DNA of 64,000 nucleotides from Istiophorus platypterus. Taxonomy: Eukaryota > Chordata > Actinopteri > Istiophoriformes > Istiophoridae. Numbering within the stretch: the stretch's first letter is position 1; the number at the start of each line of letters is the position of its first letter. The notes under the pieces are model-generated. The model was not told the origin of the DNA and made no database searches. It saw only the letters and a program-made list of their open reading frames with translations. The position numbers were made by a program, and so were the translations under genes. The DNA is taken from positions 24,250,575 through 24,314,574 of the forward strand of contig CM029122.1 of NCBI GenBank assembly GCA_016859345.1, in the 5' to 3' direction. Positions 63,301-64,000 of this stretch are shown here, piece after piece.

Positions 63301-63810
63301 AATGCCCACAAGGAAACCAGGACCCGATCCTTTTCATGATCCAAATTTCCATTTTCCAAAGTTTTCTATTATGTCAGTGTCTTGCTGAACTCTATTATCT
63401 CTGATAAGATGGAGAGAACATGTAACATTGCTTCAGTGATGCGGTTTTGCCATGTTTTGTATAAAATCCATAATAAACAATAGAATTAAATTTTACAGTC
63501 CTTACACCTTACTCTCTAAAAATAAATGTTTCTATGTCAGAAGCAATGCCAAAGCACTTACTGGTGGCAAAACAACTTTATACTTGTCTGTTGTCTGTTT
63601 CCATTACACAATCTATATAAATTTCGTGTGTATTTCTGTTTGTTTGTGTGTGTGTCTGGTAGTATGATGGAGTATGACACTGAGAACATGAACTCGGAAG
63701 AAATCTACAGCTCGCTGCGTGGTGTCACAGAGGCCATCCAGAGCTTCAGCTACCGGAGCCAGGAGGACCTGAATGAGCCAATCAGACGGGAGGGCAAGAG
63801 GGATGACGGG
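14124..63810 (+). CDS. clasp1: CLASP1 orthologue, partial at both ends, multi-exon (29 constitutive exons in the window)
   Basis: Cytoplasmic linker-associated protein. The family binds microtubule plus ends and the lattice through TOG domains, is recruited by EB proteins, suppresses catastrophe and promotes rescue, and acts at kinetochores, cell cortex and Golgi. The spliced exons give 1096 codons in one frame, aligning by eye from about residue 66 of human CLASP1 (about 1538 residues). Order: TOG1 (part), acidic/Ser linker, TOG2, Ser/Arg linker with two SRIP motifs, TOG3, start of the next linker. The first ~65 codons and the C-terminal CLIP-binding region lie outside the window. CLASP1 rather than CLASP2 is indicated by CYWGFHGHYSREAEHLF in TOG2 and SPSNTIGRTPPRHT after TOG3. 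All junctions are GT..AG with matching phases. Cassette exons and alternative starts are listed separately. The clasp1a/clasp1b choice is open. Confidence 0.96.
14272..14704 (+). repeat. dispersed repeat copy B (same family as 4190-4665)
   Basis: Same order of landmarks as copy A and the same orientation: catatcataacagacgttatc, caggtctagaccag, acagagaccgaacatttccc, ccgtctgcctcgactggctg, an AG-rich run, gagcatagcataataatg, and the ending gatcaggctcatgg. Its (GA)n run (14505-14526) is purer than in copy A, and it ends directly in a microsatellite region. Confidence 0.85.
14706..15240 (+). repeat. long compound microsatellite, (CTGT)n then TG/TA/TATG-rich
   Basis: About 530 bp of alternating pyrimidine-purine, starting with CTGT units, then interspersed TGTG, TATA and TATG runs, with pure (TG)n at about 15164-15198. 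It explains all of the overlapping open frames on both strands here. Confidence 0.95.
15388..16690 (+). mobile_element. Tc1-type DNA transposon, decayed, transposase on + strand
   Basis: The N-terminal part (from ATG 15574) shows the paired-like helix-turn-helix DNA-binding region (LKGLGYKKISKKFKIPRDTI) and the GGGRKP linker. A stop and frame change near 15877 separates it from the catalytic part (15925-16366) with WTDETK (first catalytic Asp at 16015), GSLMLWGCFSA, and DNEPKHAS (second Asp). The third acidic motif, PDFNLIEN, is out of frame with a duplicated attgaaaatt that brings a stop. Imperfect terminal repeats are visible: tcacaattattaaaccct near 15390 against agggggttgaatatttctga near 16665. 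Not functional. Confidence 0.88.
16691..16745 (+). repeat. (TG)n microsatellite next to the Tc1 3' end
   Basis: Pure TG at about 16693-16720, continuing into acacacgtgtgtatgtatgtat. Confidence 0.9.
16851..16954 (+). CDS. clasp1: clasp1 coding exon W2 (TOG1)
   Basis: Encodes VLPSLIDRLGDAKDQVRDQ and on to LLLKIMEQAVTPQ, the most conserved intra-HEAT segment of TOG1. Acceptor cttggctcag, donor gcag|gtacca. Phase 1 in, phase 0 out. It lies only about 160 bp downstream of a Tc1 remnant and a (TG)n tract. Confidence 0.96.
16955..17901 (+). other. clasp1: intron W2-W3
   Basis: No repeat or additional exon recognised. Confidence 0.6.
17902..17993 (+). CDS. clasp1: clasp1 coding exon W3 (TOG1)
   Basis: Encodes YVWDRMLGGFKHKNNRTREG followed by VCLCLIATLN, matching TOG1 of CLASP1. 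Acceptor tcttgttgcag, donor aac-ac|gtgagc. Phase 0 in, phase 2 out. Confidence 0.96.
17994..18849 (+). other. clasp1: first part of intron W3-W4
   Basis: AT-rich with ATT/TTA-rich runs near 18260-18310. The piece around 18580-18800 reads like old repeat DNA but cannot be assigned. Confidence 0.4.
18850..19585 (-). mobile_element. internally deleted Tc1-type transposon remnant (other family), minus orientation
   Basis: Read on the minus strand, 19140-18870 shows a decayed transposase C-terminal region, with fragments equivalent to SPDLNPIE and FQQDND-type segments of Tc1 transposases. The inner stretch around 19140-19330 corresponds to the region near the transposase start. The right end, 19340-19585, looks like the long terminal inverted repeat: aagagtctgaatacatttat, tttttaataaatttgcaaaa, and a terminal gttctgagcactttctgaag. 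Most of the transposase middle is missing and the left repeat is not seen. Recognition relies on my knowledge of common fish Tc1 elements. Confidence 0.78.
19659..19734 (+). CDS. clasp1: clasp1 coding exon W4 (TOG1)
   Basis: Encodes (T)YGAQGLTLNKIVPHICNL and then LGDPTSQ, a TOG1 HEAT repeat. Acceptor gtcttccag, donor tcag|gtatgc. Phase 2 in, phase 0 out. It lies about 75 bp beyond the end of an internally deleted Tc1 element. Confidence 0.96.
20341..20438 (+). CDS. clasp1: clasp1 coding exon W5 (TOG1)
   Basis: Encodes VRDGAMSSLVEIYRHVGERV and then RMDLSKKGLPQS, the last full TOG1 repeat. Acceptor gatcttcag, donor tca-cg|gtatga. Phase 0 in, phase 2 out. Confidence 0.97.
20439..22382 (+). other. 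clasp1: intron W5-W6
   Basis: No exon or mobile element recognised. A pyrimidine-rich stretch (22250-22380) leads to the W6 acceptor. The shorter intron W4-W5 (19735-20340) is likewise empty. Confidence 0.6.
22383..22453 (+). CDS. clasp1: clasp1 coding exon W6 (end of TOG1)
   Basis: Encodes (R)LNVIFSKFDEVQRSGNMISS, closing TOG1. Acceptor ctttcatag, donor tca-g|gtgagt. Phase 2 in, phase 1 out. It is followed by the 13.8 kb intron that carries the alternative first exons. Confidence 0.95.
22454..25100 (+). other. clasp1: 5' part of the large clasp1 intron
   Basis: Contains a poly-T run at 23977-24001. The stretch 23790-24250 has phrases (aaaggagcagtccacagatt, attatgggaaatgtaaaatc) typical of an old non-autonomous fish repeat, but boundaries are unclear. 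No exon recognised before the first alternative promoter region. Confidence 0.4.
25140..25442 (+). promoter_or_regulatory. clasp1: putative 5' UTR / promoter-proximal region of alternative first exon A
   Basis: A strongly purine-rich (GA/GGA) stretch at 25186-25290 followed by ordinary sequence up to the CACCATG at 25443. I see no clear TATA box at a fixed distance. The assignment depends wholly on the downstream start codon and donor. Confidence 0.35.
25443..25458 (+). CDS. clasp1: candidate clasp1 alternative first exon A (short isoform, N terminus MTAGE)
   Basis: CACCATG, a near-ideal initiation context, opens ATG ACA GCT GGA GAA G, immediately followed by a consensus donor g|gtaaga at 25459. 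It ends in phase 1, so splicing to the exon at 36259 gives MTAGE-DKNFEDEDSMDGG, a start without TOG1. The 5' UTR probably reaches back through the purine-rich stretch near 25140-25290, but I cannot place the transcription start. The mammalian CLASP family has short isoforms starting from downstream promoters. Assigning this exon to one is inference from phase, start context and donor. Confidence 0.62.
26170..26213 (+). repeat. (AT)n microsatellite with central ACAC
   Basis: Alternating AT with an acac interruption; palindromic. Confidence 0.95.
27174..27316 (+). repeat. compound (CT)n(CA)n microsatellite
   Basis: About 48 bp of CT followed by about 95 bp of CA with occasional CTCA units. The pyrimidine strand is + and the tract is 143 bp long. 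Confidence 0.98.
34801..35146 (+). promoter_or_regulatory. clasp1: putative promoter / 5' UTR of alternative first exon B
   Basis: Sequence immediately upstream of the MLRKLVCKKF start. It has an A-run with GAAA units (34830-34863) and several CA-rich pieces. No TATA box or CpG-dense island is obvious. The transcription start is not determinable. Confidence 0.35.
35103..35153 (+). other. upstream ORF overlapping the start of alternative first exon B
   Basis: An ATG at 35103 opens a 16-codon frame whose TGA (35151-35153) overlaps the ATG at 35147 in another frame, as ATGCTGA. If the transcript starts upstream of 35103, this arrangement would reduce initiation at the short-isoform start or favour reinitiation. 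The presence of the ORF is observed. Its use is inference. Confidence 0.4.
35147..35183 (+). CDS. clasp1: clasp1 alternative first exon B (short isoform, N terminus MLRKLVCKKFCA)
   Basis: Encodes MLRKLVCKKFCA plus one base, then donor ctc|gtaaga at 35184. Phase 1 out matches the exon at 36259, giving a protein that starts directly at the acidic linker (junction residue His) and lacks TOG1. The peptide resembles the alternative short N terminus MRRLICKRICDYK of mammalian CLASP2 isoforms, including the spacing of basic residues and two cysteines. The cysteines might be lipidated, which is inference. A 16-codon upstream ORF overlaps the start codon and is listed separately. Confidence 0.8.
35184..36258 (+). 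other. clasp1: last part of the large intron, between alternative first exon B and W7
   Basis: Starts with a pyrimidine-rich stretch (35205-35390). A short inverted repeat around aacacacaacctgtcaggttgtgtg lies near 35874-35898. No exon seen. Confidence 0.5.
36259..36399 (+). CDS. clasp1: clasp1 coding exon W7 (acidic/Ser linker between TOG1 and TOG2)
   Basis: Encodes (D)KNFEDEDSMDGGRSSSSSSS, then KAPPSGRRTVMSSVRRPS. Acceptor cttgttgtag, donor gca-g|gtgagg. Phase 1 in and out. It is the common acceptor exon for the long isoform (from W6) and both alternative first exons. The Ser run is coded by repeated TCC/TCA codons. Confidence 0.95.
36400..36914 (+). other. clasp1: intron W7-W8
   Basis: Contains a poly-T run at 36460-36479; otherwise featureless. 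Confidence 0.6.
36915..36988 (+). CDS. clasp1: clasp1 coding exon W8 (linker before TOG2)
   Basis: Encodes (G)KEAGAGAVDEEDFIKAFEDV and PSVQ, the highly conserved DEEDFIKAF stretch just before TOG2. Acceptor ttttttaaag, donor ccag|gtatat. Phase 1 in, phase 0 out. Confidence 0.97.
37075..37535 (+). repeat. old teleost interspersed repeat
   Basis: Phrases such as atggaaatatctcaatagct, ggtgaccccctgactttt, gtcaccatgaggtcaacatt and agcgctgctatacctatata follow the order of a very common non-coding fish repeat (remembered, not aligned). Heavily diverged. The stretch 37590-38110 in the same intron looks like another degraded repeat, but I cannot assign it. Confidence 0.6.
38235..38327 (+). CDS. clasp1: clasp1 coding exon W9 (start of TOG2)
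   Basis: Encodes IYSNRELEDQLTKIREVLSD and DKHDWEHRVVA, the first HEAT repeat of TOG2, the domain credited in this family with catastrophe suppression. Acceptor gtgtctag, donor gcg|gtatga. Phase 0 in and out. Confidence 0.97.
38449..38594 (+). CDS. clasp1: clasp1 coding exon W10 (TOG2)
   Basis: Encodes LKKVRSLILAGAAEYEGFPQ through LSAKDLRSQVVREACITL. Acceptor cctctccag, donor ctg-gg|gtaaga. Phase 0 in, phase 2 out. The EGFPQQLRLLEAP segment differs from mammals but keeps the helix pattern. Confidence 0.97.
38595..40235 (+). other. clasp1: intron W10-W11
   Basis: Poly-T at 39865-39882; no exon or recognised element. The neighbouring introns W12-W13 (40726-41060), W13-W14 (41121-41665) and W15-W16 (42066-42783) are also without recognisable features beyond simple pyrimidine runs. 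Confidence 0.55.
40236..40371 (+). CDS. clasp1: clasp1 coding exon W11 (TOG2)
   Basis: Encodes (G)HLSSILGNKFDHGAESVMPI, LLNLVPNSAKVMATSGVAAI and RLILR, central TOG2. Acceptor ctcttacag, donor agg|gtaaga. Phase 2 in, phase 0 out. Confidence 0.97.
40655..40725 (+). CDS. clasp1: clasp1 coding exon W12 (TOG2)
   Basis: Encodes HTHYARLIPIITSNCTSKSV followed by AVR, a near-invariant TOG2 segment. Acceptor gtctccag, donor aga-cg|gtaaga. Phase 0 in, phase 2 out. Confidence 0.97.
41061..41120 (+). CDS. clasp1: clasp1 coding exon W13 (TOG2)
   Basis: Encodes (R)RCYEFLDLMLQEWHTNTLE, TOG2. Acceptor cccttttcag, donor gag-ag|gtgagc. Phase 2 in and out. Only 60 nt long. Confidence 0.96.
41666..41743 (+). 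CDS. clasp1: clasp1 coding exon W14 (TOG2)
   Basis: Encodes (R)HVAVLTETIKKGIHDADSEA and RSIAR. Acceptor ctatcccag, donor aga-aa|gtaaga. Phase 2 in and out. GIHDADSEAR is a hallmark of CLASP TOG2. Confidence 0.97.
41898..42065 (+). CDS. clasp1: clasp1 coding exon W15 (end of TOG2 and Ser-rich tail)
   Basis: Encodes (K)CYWGFHGHYSREAEHLFQAL, then ESTYQKALQSHLKSSDSIVS and LPQSDRSSSSSQESL. CYWGFH with SREAEHL is the CLASP1 form; CLASP2 has a TYMGLRNHFPGEAE-like version here. Acceptor caactatag, donor ctc-aa|gtaaga. Phase 2 in and out. Confidence 0.97.
42784..42830 (+). CDS. clasp1: clasp1 coding exon W16 (Ser/Arg linker)
   Basis: Encodes (N)RPFSVKSVIGGSITR plus one base. NRPFS matches the start of the CLASP Ser/Arg linker; the rest is poorly conserved. 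Acceptor tttttcag, donor agg-a|gtaagc. Phase 2 in, phase 1 out. From here to W20 every exon starts and ends in phase 1, which makes cassette use frame-safe. Confidence 0.88.
43011..44430 (+). mobile_element. Tc1-type DNA transposon, decayed, + orientation, right tip missing
   Basis: Transposase remnants over 43370-44220: KKNPFKTSNQD, AGVSVSKSTIKRRLHECKHRG, TRCKPVVTLKK, VDDVTADRS-like and NNDPKHTVKVTQDHL-like pieces in different frames, with stops. Long subterminal inverted arms are directly visible: caacagtgaatttgaaatg...agctttaattcaagggg (43075-43145) pairs with the reverse complement of 44340-44412 (cccttgaattaaagccgaaa...tttgaaatccactgtgttg). The left tip contains acttaagtatttggacatgg. The expected right tip beyond about 44430 is absent. 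Confidence 0.88.
44440..44720 (-). mobile_element. fragment of a different Tc1-type transposase, minus strand, abutting the previous element
   Basis: Read on the minus strand from about 44577 to 44456, the sequence encodes GVWDHIKRQTTLRQTKSTEE followed by LWQVLQDAWINLPAKYLENC and a stop. This is the C-terminal end of a Tc1-type transposase (WDxxKRQ and ELW...AW..P blocks). Upstream sequence to about 44720 keeps traces of the same gene with deletions. It starts where the right end of the + strand element is lost. Confidence 0.8.
44931..45101 (+). CDS. clasp1: clasp1 coding exon W17 (Ser/Arg linker, SLQRSRSDIDVNAA)
   Basis: Encodes (S)KLVSARVPTTTGSLQRSRSD, then IDVNAASNAKSRL and FSSAAALPPGSYASL. 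SLQRSRSDIDVNAA and AAALPPGSYASL are family signatures. Acceptor gtgttccag, donor tta-g|gtaacc. Phase 1 in and out. Confidence 0.96.
45102..45984 (+). other. clasp1: intron W17 to microexon a
   Basis: No mobile element. A pyrimidine-rich stretch begins near 45800 and runs to the microexon, with UGC triplets close to the acceptor. Confidence 0.6.
45985..46008 (+). CDS. clasp1: clasp1 24-nt cassette microexon a (DGTPGKSD)
   Basis: 24 nt between ag and gtaaga, phase 1 in and out. It adds DGTPGKSD between SYASL and GRVRTRRQ. Mammalian CLASP1 isoforms carry a comparable insertion here (DGTTTKAEG-like, from my knowledge of the family). UGC triplets at 45954 and 45957 lie about 26-31 nt upstream of the exon, and two TGCATG hexamers lie downstream at 46171 and 46184. 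These are typical neighbours of neural microexons controlled by SRRM4 and RBFOX. The regulation is inference. Confidence 0.8.
46171..46189 (+). promoter_or_regulatory. clasp1: paired TGCATG hexamers downstream of microexon a
   Basis: TGCATG at 46171-46176 and 46184-46189, about 165-180 nt after the 24-nt microexon. RBFOX proteins bind UGCAUG, and downstream sites usually favour inclusion. Function here is inferred. Confidence 0.5.
46190..47785 (+). other. clasp1: rest of intron between microexon a and W18
   Basis: No exon or repeat identified. Ends with a long pyrimidine tract (47725-47785) before the W18 acceptor. Confidence 0.55.
47786..47893 (+). CDS. clasp1: clasp1 coding exon W18 (Ser/Arg linker)
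   Basis: Encodes (G)RVRTRRQSSGSVGGAS, then TSVVDSRGRSRAKVVSQSQ. RGRSRAKVVSQSQ is a CLASP1 signature. Acceptor acatctag, donor cag-c|gtatgt. Phase 1 in and out. Confidence 0.96.
48371..48397 (+). CDS. clasp1: clasp1 27-nt cassette microexon b (RSRSANPIS)
   Basis: 27 nt between catctgccag and gtaagg, phase 1 in and out. Inclusion converts SQSQ-PGSRSSSPGK to SQSQ-RSRSANPIS-AGSRSSSPGK. Mammalian CLASP1 has an RSRSANPAGAGS version at the same place. The exon adds Arg-Ser dipeptides to an already basic linker. TGCATG hexamers lie upstream at 48146 and 48272. Confidence 0.85.
48398..49130 (+). other. clasp1: intron between microexon b and W19
   Basis: No recognised feature; T-rich run near 48545-48560. 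Confidence 0.55.
49131..49295 (+). CDS. clasp1: clasp1 coding exon W19 (Ser/Arg linker, first SxIP motif)
   Basis: Encodes (P)GSRSSSPGKLLGHSSYGRIP, then ADKRSRIPRSQGCSRETSPS. SRIP (49235-49246) flanked by basic residues is an EB-binding SxIP motif. SRETSPS resembles the kinase-regulated Ser clusters that control plus-end versus lattice binding in this family. Acceptor tcgtaacag, donor ctt-g|gtaagg. Phase 1 in and out. Confidence 0.96.
49235..49246 (+). other. clasp1: SxIP EB-binding motif 1 (SRIP)
   Basis: Codons AGC AGG ATC CCT give SRIP in a basic, Pro/Ser-rich context (DKRSRIPRSQ). SxIP motifs dock on the EB-homology domain of EB1-type proteins. Confidence 0.92.
49296..50340 (+). other. 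clasp1: first part of intron W19-W20
   Basis: No recognised feature apart from a T-rich run at 49478-49497. Confidence 0.5.
50341..50620 (+). repeat. teleost interspersed repeat fragment
   Basis: Phrases gcgccggcgacaggccgaag, ggattgagggaatttcttca, cacttggacttaaggatgaa and ggtcacaggtcaaggtcaat recur in many fish genomes as one non-coding repeat. Within the fragment the phrase cacttggactNaa occurs twice (50481 and 50588). Recognition is from memory. Confidence 0.6.
50621..51941 (+). other. clasp1: rest of intron W19-W20
   Basis: No exon or clear repeat. The segment 51100-51180 is pyrimidine-rich. Confidence 0.5.
51942..51995 (+). CDS. clasp1: possible in-frame 54-nt extension of W20 from a distal acceptor
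   Basis: An acceptor at gtcctgacag (51941) would extend W20 by 54 nt and stay open, encoding SLCGKALLPAALPYRTLA before RSRIP. I do not recall this peptide in mammalian CLASPs. The proximal acceptor gctag at 51995 is preceded by a pyrimidine-rich run (cttcttcctgctgctcttcctt) that itself lies in the extension, so the extension may simply be the polypyrimidine tract of the real acceptor. Confidence 0.35.
   Translation, partial: PACVVKLFFLLLFLTAR
51996..52100 (+). CDS. clasp1: clasp1 coding exon W20 (Ser/Arg linker, second SxIP motif)
   Basis: Encodes (A)RSRIPRPSMSQGCSRDTSRE, then SSRDTSPARGFTPL. SRIP lies at 52001-52012. The spaced Ser residues in SRDTSRESSRDTSP match the multisite GSK3-type phosphorylation region known in CLASPs. 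Proximal acceptor is gcacgctag. A distal acceptor 54 nt upstream also keeps frame and is listed separately. Donor g|gtgagt. Phase 1 in and out. Confidence 0.96.
52001..52012 (+). other. clasp1: SxIP EB-binding motif 2 (SRIP)
   Basis: Codons AGC CGC ATT CCC give SRIP within ARSRIPRPS. It is the second of a tandem SxIP pair, as in mammalian CLASPs, and lies two exons' junctions from the first with one intron between. Confidence 0.92.
52101..53505 (+). other. clasp1: intron between W20 and cassette c
   Basis: T-rich stretch 52300-52350 and A-run 53348-53360; no further exon recognised. Confidence 0.55.
53506..53568 (+). CDS. clasp1: clasp1 63-nt cassette exon c (ASRRHSRSTSALS)
   Basis: 63 nt between tcccctgcag and gtgacc, phase 1 in and out. 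It inserts ASRRHSRSTSALSTADPHGQ plus S between GFTPL and DRYGL. CLASP2 has a homologous ASRHHSRSTGAL segment at this point, and CLASP1 isoforms have a similar one. It adds further basic/Ser sequence next to the SxIP region. Confidence 0.87.
53569..54506 (+). other. clasp1: intron between cassette c and W21
   Basis: T-rich throughout; the long open frame at 53905-54318 is low-complexity Phe/Leu/Cys and shows no domain. Confidence 0.55.
54507..54610 (+). CDS. clasp1: clasp1 coding exon W21 (linker before TOG3)
   Basis: Encodes (D)RYGLIHQARISASVNAMRVL, then NTGTEVEAAVADAL. SVNAMRVL and EAAVADAL are family signatures. Acceptor tactgtctag, donor ctg|gtaagt. Phase 1 in, phase 0 out. Confidence 0.95.
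54611..55299 (+). other. clasp1: first part of intron W21 to microexon d
   Basis: No recognisable feature. Confidence 0.5.
55300..55424 (+). mobile_element. 3' tail of an RTE/Rex3-type non-LTR element
   Basis: gactggcaacccgtccaggg, cgtactctgcctctcgtcca, tcagctgactccagcaccta, acaggataagcg, then a terminal (GGAT)n run at 55402-55422. This arrangement is the well-known tail of fish RTE-type LINEs that end in short tandem repeats. 5'-truncated; no coding part left. Confidence 0.65.
55672..55695 (+). CDS. clasp1: clasp1 24-nt cassette microexon d (LLGDSRNK)
   Basis: 24 nt between ccatttcag and gtagtt, phase 0 in and out. It inserts LLGDSRNK between EAAVADAL and RKPLRRRYE. The mammalian counterpart LLGDSRSK is optional between isoforms, so this is strongly supported as a conserved microexon just before TOG3. 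Confidence 0.88.
55818..55866 (+). repeat. (TTAT)n/(TTAC)n tetranucleotide repeat
   Basis: Tandem TTTA units changing to CTTA units over about 49 bp. Confidence 0.9.
56428..56672 (+). CDS. clasp1: clasp1 coding exon W22 (start of TOG3)
   Basis: At 245 nt this is the longest exon in the window. It encodes RKPLRRRYESPGMYSDDDAN, SDASSACSERSYGSRNGGIP, HYLRQTEDVAEVLNHCASSN and WSERKEGLLGLQNLLKSQ, the region before TOG3 and its first HEAT repeat. Acceptor tctcatag, donor cta-ag|gtggga. Phase 0 in, phase 2 out. Confidence 0.97.
56673..57417 (+). other. clasp1: intron W22-W23
   Basis: No recognised feature. The introns W23-W24 (57482-57798) and W24-W25 (57963-58409) are likewise featureless. Confidence 0.6.
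57418..57481 (+). CDS. clasp1: clasp1 coding exon W23 (TOG3)
   Basis: Encodes (S)RVELKRLCEIFTRMFADPHS plus K, TOG3. Acceptor cactgcag, donor caag|gtatag. Phase 2 in, phase 0 out. Confidence 0.97.
57799..57962 (+). CDS. clasp1: clasp1 coding exon W24 (TOG3)
   Basis: Encodes VFSMFLETLVDFITVHREDL, QDWLFVLLTQLLKKMGADLL and GSVQAKVQKALDIT. Acceptor gatcccag, donor aca-ag|gtctga. Phase 0 in, phase 2 out. The junction reads HSK-VFS, one residue shorter than the mammalian HSK-R-VFS. Confidence 0.97.
58410..58488 (+). CDS. clasp1: clasp1 coding exon W25 (TOG3)
   Basis: Encodes (R)ESFPFDQQFNILMRFIVDQ, then TQTPNLK. Acceptor ctgtgttag, donor aag|gtaaag. Phase 2 in, phase 0 out. Confidence 0.97.
58593..58736 (+). 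CDS. clasp1: clasp1 coding exon W26 (TOG3)
   Basis: Encodes VKVAILKYIESLARQMDPTD, FVNSSETRLAVSRIITWTTE and PKSSDVRK. Acceptor actcctcag, donor aag|gtaggc. Phase 0 in and out. Confidence 0.97.
58737..61792 (+). other. clasp1: intron W26-W27 (3.06 kb)
   Basis: AT-rich, with no exon, transposon or long simple repeat that I can recognise. Confidence 0.55.
61793..61942 (+). CDS. clasp1: clasp1 coding exon W27 (end of TOG3)
   Basis: Encodes AAQVVLIALFELNTPEFTML, LGALPKTFQDGATKLLHNHL and KNSSNTSSSV. Acceptor cttcctccag, donor gtg|gtaaga. Phase 0 in and out. It follows a 3.06 kb intron. Confidence 0.97.
62095..62201 (+). CDS. clasp1: clasp1 coding exon W28 (linker after TOG3)
   Basis: Encodes GSPSNTIGRTPPRHTPSRTS, then PLTSPTNCSHGGLSP. 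The GSPSNTIGRTP stretch is the CLASP1 form; CLASP2 has GSPLTRPTPRSP-like sequence here. Acceptor tcttcaag, donor cca-ag|gtagcc. Phase 0 in, phase 2 out. Confidence 0.97.
62202..63143 (+). other. clasp1: intron W28 to cassette e
   Basis: Featureless, except that the last 150 bp is a very long pyrimidine-rich tract (62990-63125) leading to the cassette acceptor. Confidence 0.55.
63144..63269 (+). CDS. clasp1: clasp1 126-nt cassette exon e (SRLWGWGVDGLSKHPP, Pro-rich)
   Basis: 126 nt between gtggcaacag and gtaatg, phase 2 in and out. It encodes (S)RLWGWGVDGLSKHPP, a polyproline run, then LRVLRRAYSP. It matches the optional SRLWGWSADGLAKHPP...LRRSYSP segment of long human CLASP1, so it is a conserved cassette. 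The Pro run comes from tandem CCT codons and is longer than in the mammalian counterpart. Confidence 0.9.
63270..63662 (+). other. clasp1: intron cassette e to W29
   Basis: No feature beyond a GT-rich run just before the acceptor (63638-63656). Confidence 0.55.
63663..63810 (+). CDS. clasp1: clasp1 coding exon W29 (linker after TOG3; last exon in the window)
   Basis: Encodes (S)MMEYDTENMNSEEIYSSLR, GVTEAIQSFSYRSQEDLNEP and IRREGKRDDG. The YDTENxNSEEIYSSLRGVTEAI block is conserved in all CLASPs. Acceptor gtctggtag, donor ggg|gtgagt. Phase 2 in, phase 0 out. The gene continues beyond the window. Confidence 0.96.
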
Positions 63811-64000
63811 GTGAGTCAAGCCTTTTCATCTGAGCAGTCTGTTGCTTTTTTGATTAAACGCAAGTTTGAATTAATGTCTGTTAGGTCACCATCTATCACT
63901 AATGAGGTTACACAAAGGTGACTGAGCCTATTGCCTGCTGATGAAATTAGATCAATATTTATATATATATATTTGCAGTATTGCACACTGGGTGTCTTAG
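63811..64000 (+). other. clasp1: start of the next clasp1 intron, with a short (AT)n
   Basis: Begins with donor gtgagt; atatatatat at about 63958-63972. No exon before the window ends. Confidence 0.6.

Noticed and set aside
14124..63810. Assignment to CLASP2 instead of CLASP1
   Set aside because: TOG2 (CYWGFH...SREAEHL), the region after TOG3 (SPSNTIGRTP) and the RLWGW cassette all follow CLASP1.
1..64000. CRISPR arrays, prokaryotic operons, defence or toxin systems, tRNA/rRNA genes
   Set aside because: The window is a single intron-rich vertebrate gene with transposon debris; no spaced direct repeats, cloverleaf with conserved boxes, or prokaryotic gene organisation was seen.

Overview
The window is intron-rich vertebrate DNA, almost certainly from a teleost fish. 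Nearly all of the coding content is one gene on the + strand, an orthologue of CLASP1 (cytoplasmic linker-associated protein 1, a microtubule plus-end stabiliser). I assign it to CLASP1 rather than CLASP2 from diagnostic stretches: CYWGFHGHYSREAEHLF, SPSNTIGRTPPRHT, and the SRLWGW-type cassette exon. The teleost assignment rests on the repeats: several decayed Tc1-type transposons, an L2/CR1-like LINE, an RTE/Rex3-type tail, and many dinucleotide microsatellites. I cannot tell which fish, or whether this is a clasp1a or clasp1b paralogue.

Layout. From 1 to 14123 there is no recognisable exon. This is probably the end of a long intron, because the first ~65 codons of the full-length protein lie off the left edge. 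It holds a broken LINE with a second repeat nested in it (3.7-5.3 kb) and a (GT)n tract. Exons from 14.1 to 22.5 kb encode most of TOG1. A 13.8 kb intron (22454-36258) follows. It contains two candidate alternative first exons, at 25443 and 35147. Both end in phase 1, the phase needed to splice to the next exon, so they would give short isoforms lacking TOG1. Exons from 36.3 to 42.1 kb encode an acidic/Ser linker and TOG2. Exons from 42.8 to 54.6 kb encode the Ser/Arg-rich linker with two SxIP motifs for EB proteins. Exons from 56.4 to 61.9 kb encode TOG3. Exons from 62.1 to 63.8 kb begin the next linker. The gene runs off the right edge, so the C-terminal CLIP-interacting domain is not in the window.

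I resolved 29 constitutive exons totalling 3288 nt (1096 codons), in consistent phase throughout, with GT/AG borders. Five further exons (24, 27, 63, 24 and 126 nt) and one alternative acceptor (+54 nt) are all multiples of three and keep frame. They lie almost entirely in the Ser/Arg linker and its borders, so this gene can vary its EB- and kinase-regulated linker combinatorially.

Mobile elements sit in introns. Tc1-type remnants lie at 15.4-16.7 kb (+), 18.85-19.6 kb (-, internally deleted), 43.0-44.4 kb (+) and 44.4-44.7 kb (-, abutting the previous one). No other protein-coding gene, RNA gene, CRISPR array or bacterial-type system is visible. I found no convincing previously undescribed system. 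The most interesting content is the isoform architecture of this one gene.
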